Positions 1-5,354 of a stretch of 6,859 nucleotides of DNA are shown piece after piece. The notes under the pieces were generated by a model. The model did not search any database and had not been told where the DNA came from. It was given only the letters and a program-made list of their open reading frames with translations. The translations under genes were made by a program, and so were the position numbers. Position 1 is the first letter of the stretch, and each line of letters starts with the position of its first letter. The DNA lies in the NCBI GenBank assembly GCA_903873545.1, contig CAIQPA010000455.1:1-6859 (forward strand), in the 5' to 3' direction. The DNA is from an uncultured delta proteobacterium (GTDB taxonomy: Bacteria; Myxococcota_A; Bradymonadia; REDH01).

Positions 1-827
1 CTCGCCGCAAACCGGATCTGCGCGATCGCCATCGCGAAGTCTCGCACAGCCAGTGCCTGCTGTGCAATGCGAAGGTGGCGCCGCGCGATCGGATGGGTCG
101 ACAGCTCCTCGAGCGGCAGAGAAGTCGTCGAGGGCCGCGTGATCGCAGCGCTGTCCTGCGCCGGAAAACGCCGAAGTTGCAGGTCGTAGGCCTCACGCGT
201 CCCCGGCGACCGCAGCGTCCGGTAGGCCTCGCAGATCCGCGCATAGACCTCATTAGACAGGTCGGCAGAGACGCCGCTCGCGGCCAACCGCTCCGGATGA
301 AGCCGCATGCTCAGCCGATCGAAGGCGGCAACCACCTGGTCGGCCGGCACATCGTCCGCGATGCCCAGCACCTCGTAGTGGGTCTGCTCCGCCATCCGCT
401 CCGCCCGCTCTGCCAGCTCCGCGCTCATGGGTCGCTCTGGCCCGGCAAACTCGGCCCATCGGAGCCCCAGCGTCCGCATCACAACATCACGCAGCACGCC
501 ATGGCCACACGGAATGCGCACCACCGCATGAAAGGGCGGGCGGGCGCGCTCCGCCAACTCCTCCACGAGCAGGACGAAGGCCGTCTCCTCGGGTAGCCCC
601 GATGCAAAGGCCGCCGCCAGCTCCGCGGCAGGAGGCCCCTCGAGGAGGCTGTCCAGGATGACCGCAGCAACCACCTGCTCGGCCGCGACCTGCCTGATCT
701 CGAGCGGATTCGAGGTCACCACCACCCGCAGGTGCGACGCGCGAAGTTCCTGGCCGATCGCGTTCTGCAGTTCGGGTCGCACGCAGGCGAAGAGCAGCAG
801 CGGGTTCGGCGGATCGCTCTCCTGCAT
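1..827 (-). CDS. J-domain (DnaJ-like) co-chaperone with receiver-like N-terminus, HPE variant, partial (C-terminus outside window)
   Basis: Reading the minus strand from the ATG at 827 gives 275 uninterrupted residues to the window edge. Residues about 149-217 are a J domain: HYEVLGI opens helix I, helix II ends in the loop RLHPERL, and helix III/IV is EAYRTLRSPGTREAYD. J domains stimulate ATP hydrolysis by Hsp70, so the neighbouring Hsp70 is the natural partner. The invariant HPD loop is HPE here (177-179), and helix II lacks the usual run of basic residues. Residues about 10-122 alternate hydrophobic strands and helices like a response-regulator receiver (AAVILDSLLEG, with D59 where the phospho-Asp would be), but the N-terminal acidic pair is missing, so it is probably a pseudo-receiver. 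After a linker, residues 247-275 look like the start of a TPR-type helical pair. The start lies 4 nt after the Hsp70 stop with no clear Shine-Dalgarno, implying translational coupling. M134 or M145 are alternative starts, but the upstream frame is open and codon-biased. J domain confident; N-terminal fold inferred. Confidence 0.85.
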   Translation of the reverse strand, partial: MQESDPPNPLLLFACVRPELQNAIGQELRASHLRVVVTSNPLEIRQVAAEQVVAAVILDSLLEGPPAAELAAAFASGLPEETAFVLLVEELAERARPPFHAVVRIPCGHGVLRDVVMRTLGLRWAEFAGPERPMSAELAERAERMAEQTHYEVLGIADDVPADQVVAAFDRLSMRLHPERLAASGVSADLSNEVYARICEAYRTLRSPGTREAYDLQLRRFPAQDSAAITRPSTTSLPLEELSTHPIARRHLRIAQQALAVRDFAMAIAQIRFAA

Positions 828-831
828 CGCG

Positions 832-2436
832 TTAGCGGTCTGCCGATGCGGGCAGGTCGCGGCTGCGGGCAGCGTCGCGCGACTCGTCGCTCATCACGCC
901 GGCCACGCGGAGGATGGTCTGCGTATGACGACCGGTCTGTTTATCGCGTGCACGGACATGGAGCATGCCATCCGACTTCACCTCGAAGGTCACCTCCACG
1001 GCCACCTGTCCTCGCCGCGCACGACGGAGCCCCGTGAGCGTCAGCACGCCGAGCAGCCGGCACTCCGAGGCCGACCGCGACTCGCCCTCGAGCACATTCA
1101 CGCGGACGGTCTCCTGGTCATCGCGAGAGGTCACGAAGGTCCGTGTAGAACGGGTCGGGATGGCGCTGTTCCGAAGGATGAGGCTGTCTGCAATACCGCC
1201 CACCGTCTCGATGCCCAGCGCGTGCGGCGTCACATCGAGCAGCAGCGCCGTGAGGGCCGGTATGCCACCTGGAATGTTTACGGAAGGGTAGGCAACATGG
1301 TCCAGGCCGCGAGCGTAGATTGCGGCTCCCACTGCGATGACCTCGTCCGGGTTGATCGCGTCGAAGGGCTCCTTGAAGAAGTAGGCCTTCGCCATCTCTC
1401 GAACGAGCGGGCTCTTCGTTGAGCCGCCCACGAGCACCACGCGGTCGATCTCCGAAGAGGAAATCCGCGCCAGCTTGAGTGCCTCGTCGCAGACGCCAAA
1501 GGTCTGCTGCACCAGATCGGCGCAACGCTGGCGGATCATCTGCGCGTCCAGCTTGAAATCGAATTCGCTCGCCGCCGCGGCGCCCGGGATCAGCTCTGCG
1601 ATCCGGGCAACCGCGCTGCCCTGTTCGCTCACATCGATCTTCGCCTGCTCGGCCAGCGCCTTGAGCCGTTGCATCGCAGAACGATCCGTCCGGATGTCGA
1701 AGTTGAAGCGCTCTTGGAACGAGGAGACAATCAGGTCGACGATGCGGAAGTCGAAGTCGTCGCCACCCAGGAAGCTGTCGCCCGCGGTGCTTCGAACCTC
1801 GAAGACATGGTCGCGCAGCTCAAGCACCGTGATGTCGAAGGTGCCGCCGCCAAAGTCGTAGACCGCAATCCGCTCTCGCTTGTTGTTTGCCGAGCCGTAG
1901 GCCAGCGCGGCTGCGGTGGGCTCGTTGAGCACCCGCTCCACATCGAGCCCGGCGAGCTGACCGGCGAGCACAGTGCTCTGACGCTGCGCCTCGTTGAAGT
2001 TCGCCGGAACCGTGATGATGGCCCGATTGACCACTTCGCCCAGATGCTGCTCCGCAATCGTCTTCATGTGCCGAAGCACCAGCGCCTGGATCTCCTCGAC
2101 CGCCAGCTCCTTGTCGCGCACCACAATCTTGGGGGTGTCATCGCTGCCGGCCGCAATCTTGTAGCCATAGCGCGACGCTGCGACCTTCACCTCAGGCGAG
2201 TAGAAGGGGCGCCCGATGAGCCGCTTCGCCGAGTAGATCGTGTTCATGGGATCGATCGGGAGCCGGTTCTTTGCCGAGCGCCCTACGAGCGTCCGGCCGT
2301 CCGGGAGGAAGGAGACCACGGAGGGCTGCGTCTTCCAGCCTTCGCGGTCGGGGATGACAACGGGCTCCCCGTTTACCACCGCTGCGACGCAGGAATTGCT
2401 CGTGCCCAAGTCGATGCCGACGATGCGTCCCTTCAT
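832..2436 (-). CDS. Hsp70-family (DnaK-like) chaperone lacking the C-terminal helical lid
   Basis: Cytosolic ATP-dependent chaperone of 534 residues, against roughly 600-640 for housekeeping DnaK. The nucleotide-binding domain is intact: phosphate-1 loop GIDLGTSNS (7-15), catalytic Lys in SAKRLIGR (K71), ITVPANFN (141-148), NEPTAAALAYG (171-181), phosphate-2 VYDFGGGTFD (192-201) and adenosine motif VVLVGGSTKSPLV (333-345). The interdomain linker LLLDVTP is at 398-404, preceded by about 12 more residues than in E. coli DnaK (DHVAYPSVNIPGG region). The beta substrate-binding domain follows (about 405-512), with the typical IPTRST and a final strand HVRARDKQTG. Only about 22 polar residues remain after it, so the alpha-helical lid and C-terminal tail are absent. 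The end is a genuine TAA, not the window edge. A weak GGAAC Shine-Dalgarno lies 5 nt before the ATG, and the J-protein gene follows after 4 nt. Family membership is certain. It is probably a paralogue, so the symbol dnaK is withheld. Confidence 0.96.
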   Translation of the reverse strand: MKGRIVGIDLGTSNSCVAAVVNGEPVVIPDREGWKTQPSVVSFLPDGRTLVGRSAKNRLPIDPMNTIYSAKRLIGRPFYSPEVKVAASRYGYKIAAGSDDTPKIVVRDKELAVEEIQALVLRHMKTIAEQHLGEVVNRAIITVPANFNEAQRQSTVLAGQLAGLDVERVLNEPTAAALAYGSANNKRERIAVYDFGGGTFDITVLELRDHVFEVRSTAGDSFLGGDDFDFRIVDLIVSSFQERFNFDIRTDRSAMQRLKALAEQAKIDVSEQGSAVARIAELIPGAAAASEFDFKLDAQMIRQRCADLVQQTFGVCDEALKLARISSSEIDRVVLVGGSTKSPLVREMAKAYFFKEPFDAINPDEVIAVGAAIYARGLDHVAYPSVNIPGGIPALTALLLDVTPHALGIETVGGIADSLILRNSAIPTRSTRTFVTSRDDQETVRVNVLEGESRSASECRLLGVLTLTGLRRARRGQVAVEVTFEVKSDGMLHVRARDKQTGRHTQTILRVAGVMSDESRDAARSRDLPASADR

Positions 2437-2477
2437 GGCTGTTCCGTTTCAGTCCGCGCACGGCGGTGTCTCTGAGC

Positions 2478-2506
2478 AGCGTAGGACGAAACGCGCGTCG
2501 CGGCAA
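2478..2506 (-). promoter_or_regulatory. Possible sigma70-type promoter for the Hsp70/J operon
   Basis: On the minus strand TTGCCG (2506-2501) and TACGCT (2483-2478) are separated by exactly 17 nt. They match 4 of 6 and 3 of 6 positions of the -35 and -10 consensus. Transcription would start near 2470, giving a leader of about 35 nt before the Hsp70 ATG. No CIRCE element (TTAGCACTC-N9-GAGTGCTAA) and no clear sigma32 promoter was seen. In GC-rich DNA such partial matches arise easily by chance. Confidence 0.25.
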
Positions 2507-2562
2507 CAAGTTGGACCCGAAGATGCCAAAGCCGCACGAGCCGGCTCCTCACTGCGAAACCC

Positions 2563-2580
2563 CTCCCCGCATCGGGGGAG
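2563..2580. repeat. GC-rich inverted repeat in the divergent intergenic region
   Basis: CTCCCC (2563-2568) and GGGGAG (2575-2580) are perfect complements around a 6-nt centre. An alternative pairing CCCCG/CGGGG (2565-2569/2573-2577) leaves a 3-nt loop. The site lies between two divergent genes, so no terminator is needed there. It could be an operator or an RNA hairpin in a leader. No function can be assigned from sequence alone. Confidence 0.4.
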
Positions 2581-2591
2581 CCCCCGTCTGC

Positions 2592-2618
2592 AAAAATTTC
2601 CACCCGGCTCCGATTTTT
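2592..2618. repeat. A/T inverted repeat AAAAAT-N15-ATTTTT in the divergent intergenic region
   Basis: AAAAAT (2592-2597) and ATTTTT (2613-2618) form a perfect 6-bp inverted repeat with a 15-bp spacer. These are the two most A/T-rich patches between 2437 and 2688. They lie 70-100 bp upstream of the plus-strand gene, where a regulator or RNA polymerase could bind. The role is inferred only from position and composition. Confidence 0.3.
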
Positions 2619-2688
2619 ACGCTCAGGCCGTGACACTTTTCTCTGCGGCGCATCTCGTCCCTGTCCCCTCCTTGTAACCCGGAGTCTC

Positions 2689-3321
2689 ATGGCCAAGCGT
2701 CCCAAGCATTCCCCCGAAACCGAACCGAAGACCTTTCGCGTACCGCGCTTTCCGGCGGCCCCCGCCCACTGCGACGCCTCCGGCAGCGCCCCCGCCCCCG
2801 CGCCACTCGCGCCCGGCGCTACGCCGCCAACCGCCATCCTGCGCGTCTTCGATACCTGGTTCCAGGTCCCGGCGGCGCTCGTTCCTGCGATGCTCGCGGA
2901 GCTCCGCGCCCACTTCCACCTCAAGGAAGATGGCACCCCCGGCGACCAGCTCGAGGTGGTTGCTACCGAGGCCGAACTTTACCGGCTCGTCGCGCGCGAG
3001 CGTCGTCGGCACGACGCCGAGATGTTCCGCACGCCGCAAGAGCGCCTCTTGTATGTCAGCCGCAGGGAGCGCTTCACACCAGCAGACTTCGTTCCAACGC
3101 TGCCCGAGGCGTCTGGCGAACCCTTCGCGGTTACCCCGGAGATGTTCCTCGCCCAGGGGCGGGCCTTCATCGCGAAGGAGCGAGAAGCCGCAGCGCAACG
3201 ACGCATCGACGCCTTCAACCGCGCCGCGCGCCTTCCCGCAGCGGCCGGCTCCGAAGATGCCGAAACACCCCCGGCCATTGCCCGCATCCCGCGCCGCCCG
3301 CGGCCGCCACACCTGAACTAA
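2689..3321 (+). CDS. Hypothetical soluble protein, 210 aa, no recognised domain
   Basis: I do not recognise this family. The ATG is preceded by GGAG (2681-2684) with 4 nt spacing, and the frame is strongly biased to G/C-ending codons, which favours it over the long opposite-strand frame. Residues 1-48 are a low-complexity basic then Ala/Pro-rich tail, likely disordered. A compact part spans about 49-180: a hydrophobic opening (ILRVFDTWFQVPAALV, 50-65), two amphipathic helices (66-78 and 93-108, the latter ending in basic VARERRRHD), a TPQERLLYVSRRERF segment (115-129), and a charged helix (151-180). The C-terminus (from 184) is again acidic then Pro/Arg-rich. There is no signal peptide, membrane segment or cysteine cluster; the single Cys is C28. 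The gene is transcribed divergently from the Hsp70 operon and may share its control region. That it is a real gene is likely; its function is unknown. Confidence 0.75.
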   Translation: MAKRPKHSPETEPKTFRVPRFPAAPAHCDASGSAPAPAPLAPGATPPTAILRVFDTWFQVPAALVPAMLAELRAHFHLKEDGTPGDQLEVVATEAELYRLVARERRRHDAEMFRTPQERLLYVSRRERFTPADFVPTLPEASGEPFAVTPEMFLAQGRAFIAKEREAAAQRRIDAFNRAARLPAAAGSEDAETPPAIARIPRRPRPPHLN

Positions 3322-3342
3322 GGTCGCGGAGGGCCGTCGATT

Positions 3343-3360
3343 CGCCCACCCCCGTGGGCG
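3343..3360 (+). terminator. Possible terminator hairpin after the 210-aa gene
   Basis: CGCCCAC (3343-3349) and GTGGGCG (3354-3360) form a perfect 7-bp GC-rich stem with a CCCC loop, starting 22 nt after the TAA. No T-run follows, so it is not a classical intrinsic terminator. It may act as an attenuated or Rho-assisted terminator or protect the mRNA end. The hairpin also covers a GTG that would be the farthest-upstream start of the next gene, which argues against that start. Confidence 0.35.
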
Positions 3361-3440
3361 CATTCGTCCACCCGCAAGGCTTTGTCGTTGCCACCCGCGC
3401 CGACCCGTGCCATCAGGCTGCGCACAGAGAACAAGGCGCC

Positions 3441-3450
3441 GGAGGGGGGA
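3441..3450 (+). promoter_or_regulatory. Strong Shine-Dalgarno that sets the start of the 65-aa gene
   Basis: The purine run GGAGGGGGGA ends 2 nt before the ATG at 3453, and its GGAG core lies 8 nt upstream of that ATG. It is the best ribosome-binding site in the window. It selects the ATG over an in-frame GTG at 3354, which has none and lies in a hairpin. Confidence 0.6.
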
Positions 3451-3452
3451 GC

Positions 3453-3650
3453 ATGGACGACAAGCCAACAGATGGGGCAACCCTATTGAGTAACATCCTC
3501 CAAGCACTCGTCGTCATCGGCGCGATCGCGGGGGGCTTCTTCGTGCTGTTCGTAGTCGGCTCGATGTTCCGCCATATCTCGGGCAAGGTCCTGATCCTTG
3601 GCGTCCCCATTGCGATGGCTGCGGCCGTTGCGGTGGGCCGCAAGAAGTAG
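3453..3650 (+). CDS. Small membrane protein, 65 aa, two predicted transmembrane helices
   Basis: I do not recognise a family. From the ATG at 3453 the protein has a short acidic N-terminus (MDDKPTDG), a hydrophobic helix at about 16-38 (ALVVIGAIAGGFFVLFVVG), a short polar turn (RHISGK, 40-45) and a second helix at about 46-62 (LILGVPIAMAAAVAV), ending in RKK. By the positive-inside rule the basic C-terminus and the RHISGK turn compete for the cytoplasm, so topology is unclear. The frame also runs back to a GTG at 3354, but those 33 residues are hydrophilic and lack a ribosome-binding site. The exonuclease gene follows after 33 nt, so the two may be co-transcribed. The strong Shine-Dalgarno and hydrophobic pattern support a real gene; function unknown. 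Confidence 0.65.
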   Translation: MDDKPTDGATLLSNILQALVVIGAIAGGFFVLFVVGSMFRHISGKVLILGVPIAMAAAVAVGRKK

Positions 3651-3683
3651 CAAACCTCCTCCTCCAACCCGCCTAGGCCCTTC

Positions 3684-4256
3684 ATGCATCTCATCTTCGA
3701 CACCGAAACCACCGGCGTTCCCCGCAACTACAAGGCGCCCATCACCGACCTCCAGAACTGGCCCCGCGTGGTGCAGATCGCCTGGACGCTCTGCGATGAC
3801 ACGGGCAGCGAGGTCGGCTGGGCCGAGCACATCATTCGGCCCGACGGGTTCGTCATCCCCAACGAGGCCGCCCGCATCCACGGCATCACCACCGAGCGGG
3901 CGCTCGCAGAGGGCATGCCGCTCTCAACGGTCCTCGACCTTGTCGCCGCGGCCATGGATCAGGCCGGCGTCCTCATCGCCCATAACATCGCCTTCGACGA
4001 GAAGGTTCTCGGCGCGGAGTTCCTGCGTGCGGGCCGCCCAAATCCGCTCGACCGGCTGCCCCATCGCTGCACCATGACGACGACGGCCGACCTCTGCCGG
4101 CTGCCGGGCCTCTACGGCTTCAAGTGGCCGAAGCTGACCGAACTCCATCAGACCCTCTTTGGCGAGGGCTTCGAGGGCGCGCACCAGGCCATTGCAGATG
4201 TGCGGGCCTGCGCCCGCTGCTACCACGAGCTCCGCCGCCGCGGCACCTTCGCCTAG
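3684..4256 (+). CDS. DnaQ-like DEDDh 3'-5' exonuclease
   Basis: A 190-residue single-domain member of the DEDD exonuclease superfamily (DNA polymerase III epsilon / RNase T group), which removes nucleotides from 3' ends using two metal ions. All catalytic motifs are visible: Exo I FDTETTG (D6, E8), Exo II in LIAHNIAFDEKVL (D105), and Exo III GAHQAIADVRA with H167 and D172 five residues apart, defining the DEDDh subclass. A segment NWPRVVQIAW (25-34) follows Exo I, and NEAARIHGITTERA (60-73) matches the usual 'IHGIT' region. There is no polymerase, BRCT or GIY-YIG domain, so it is a stand-alone exonuclease rather than a polymerase subunit fused to other activities. It may act in repair, proofreading or RNA trimming; substrate cannot be told from sequence. 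The Shine-Dalgarno is weak (AGG at 3675-3677), but the start is fixed by Exo I beginning at residue 5. Confidence 0.93.
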   Translation: MHLIFDTETTGVPRNYKAPITDLQNWPRVVQIAWTLCDDTGSEVGWAEHIIRPDGFVIPNEAARIHGITTERALAEGMPLSTVLDLVAAAMDQAGVLIAHNIAFDEKVLGAEFLRAGRPNPLDRLPHRCTMTTTADLCRLPGLYGFKWPKLTELHQTLFGEGFEGAHQAIADVRACARCYHELRRRGTFA

Positions 4257-4314
4257 ACCGCTCGACCGCGCTGCCAACCGTCACTAGTGCGGCCTTGGCG
4301 GCCTGCTCGGGCGC

Positions 4315-4320
4315 AAGGAG
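4315..4320 (+). promoter_or_regulatory. Shine-Dalgarno that sets the start of the membrane-anchored Cys-repeat gene
   Basis: AAGGAG lies 10 nt upstream of the ATG at 4331, with a second purine run AGGAAGG immediately before it. This supports 4331 over an in-frame start at 4124, which would lie inside the exonuclease gene and add a Pro/Arg-rich segment typical of out-of-frame translation. Confidence 0.5.
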
Positions 4321-4330
4321 CAGGAAGGCG

Positions 4331-5209
4331 ATGCGCGATAGATCGGGAGAAGGGCACAACGGAGGCCCATGGCTGGCAATCGCCGTCGTCGTGCTCGTCG
4401 TGGTCGCTTCCGGCGCGCTGGTGCTGCTCATGAAGCGGGCCTCACGCCCCGCCGAGCTCGACCGCGATGGTTCTGGTTCAGGACATGCGCACGCTGCGGT
4501 CCGGCCGGGGCATGAGGCGCCTGCGCTGCCGCCCGCCTACCGCAAACTTGGCGAGATGCCGGTCGTGAGCGAAGACAGGGTGGTCCTCAACGGCCTCGTC
4601 GCCGCTGCAAAGGCCTGCCTCGATCTCGAAGGCTCTGCCGCCACGCCGAACCTCGGCGCAAGCGCCGGCTACCTTGGCGTGCTGCTTGAGGTCGAGCAGA
4701 CGGGGCGGCCCGCCCGCGCTGCTGCTACCTCGTTCGCAGGCGCAAGCCTCCCTGCGCCGAAGGCTGCCTGCCTCTCCGCTGCGCTTCTGAAACTCCAATT
4801 TGCCCGGGCCTCAACCACCCGCCTGTTGCAGCGTCGCTACTACCTTGGCGGAGGGGCGCCGCCCGTCGAGCCGCCGATCCCCGAGCAGCCCACAGCGGCA
4901 GACCTCGCCTCCTCCATCGCCGCGCTTGGCGACATCGGCGCCCAGTGTCCGACGCTGGCGCCTCAGCCGCCTGCTGCGATCGAAGCCTGGCGGGCCCAGG
5001 TCATCCTCGGCCCCGAAGGTGAGCCGGCCTGGCGCTCGTCGGAGCCGACGGTCAACCCAGATTCAGCCTCCTGTCTGAACGACCTCCTCGCTCGGCTCCG
5101 CCTCCCCGCGACGCAGACGGCCTCGACGGTCGTCCTCAGCCTCTCCTGCGCTGGCACCGGCTGCAACCTGGCGGGCTCGATGACCCAGAAGCCCGAGATC
5201 GTGGAGTAG
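4331..5209 (+). CDS. Membrane-anchored protein with two Cys-containing modules resembling the AgmX/PglI C-terminal domain
   Basis: From the ATG at 4331 the product is 292 residues. A single hydrophobic helix (about 14-34, WLAIAVVVLVVVASGALVLL) anchors the N-terminus, leaving the rest probably periplasmic. A Gly/His/Ala/Pro-rich linker (about 40-72) follows. Module 1 (about 84-160) has C96, a strand GVLLEVEQTGRPARAA, and then CLSAALLKLQFARA (C147). Module 2 (about 189-260) repeats the plan with C206, a strand AQVILGPEGEPAW, and CLNDLLARLRLP (C248). The order Cys, strand with 'G-x-V-x-V...GR', then Cys-hydrophobic helix ending in a Phe/Pro position resembles the AgmX/PglI-type TonB-like domain common in Myxococcota; this is inference from pattern. 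Two more Cys (C273, C278) lie near the C-terminus. Even numbers of Cys in an exported domain suggest disulfides. The gene lies 74 nt after the exonuclease stop. Function unknown; envelope role likely. Confidence 0.72.
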   Translation: MRDRSGEGHNGGPWLAIAVVVLVVVASGALVLLMKRASRPAELDRDGSGSGHAHAAVRPGHEAPALPPAYRKLGEMPVVSEDRVVLNGLVAAAKACLDLEGSAATPNLGASAGYLGVLLEVEQTGRPARAAATSFAGASLPAPKAACLSAALLKLQFARASTTRLLQRRYYLGGGAPPVEPPIPEQPTAADLASSIAALGDIGAQCPTLAPQPPAAIEAWRAQVILGPEGEPAWRSSEPTVNPDSASCLNDLLARLRLPATQTASTVVLSLSCAGTGCNLAGSMTQKPEIVE

Positions 5210-5234
5210 GGCGCAGGCAACCTGCAGCGCGCCC
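5209..5234 (+). terminator. Possible terminator hairpin overlapping the stop of the Cys-repeat gene
   Basis: GCAGG-CAA-CCTGC (5213-5225) is a perfect 5-bp stem with a 3-nt loop. Outer GGGC (5209-5212) can pair with GCCC (5231-5234) across a small bulge. No T-run follows, so intrinsic termination would be weak. It lies in the 145-bp gap before the oxidoreductase gene, where an operon boundary is plausible. Confidence 0.3.
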
Positions 5235-5354
5235 ATCCCGCCTTCCGATTCTCTGGCGCGCCCATGCGCAACTCCTTGCCGATGCCGCCCGTCAGGGCTA
5301 TGACGCGGCGCACCGCGAGGCGTTACCGCCTGCGTCGAAACGGAAGGTGTGTGC

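Noticed and set aside
658..1422. 254-codon plus-strand open frame
   Set aside because: It lies opposite the Hsp70 and J-protein genes, whose translations carry unmistakable motifs; its own product is rich in Arg/His and shows no domain.
2437..2688. CIRCE/HrcA operator or sigma32 promoter upstream of Hsp70
   Set aside because: I looked for TTAGCACTC-type inverted repeats and CTTGAA/CCCCAT boxes and found no convincing match.
2623..3507. 294-codon minus-strand open frame over the 210-aa gene
   Set aside because: Gly/Arg-rich translation without a domain and poor codon pattern; the plus-strand frame has a ribosome-binding site and high GC at third positions.
4290..4311. GCGGCC repeated sequence before the Cys-repeat gene
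   Set aside because: Short GC-only repeats of this size are expected by chance at this base composition, and no longer stem forms.
4124..4330. 69-residue N-terminal extension of the Cys-repeat protein
   Set aside because: It would overlap the exonuclease by 133 nt, is Pro/Arg-rich, and would place a hydrophilic stretch before the membrane anchor; the ATG at 4331 has a better ribosome-binding site.
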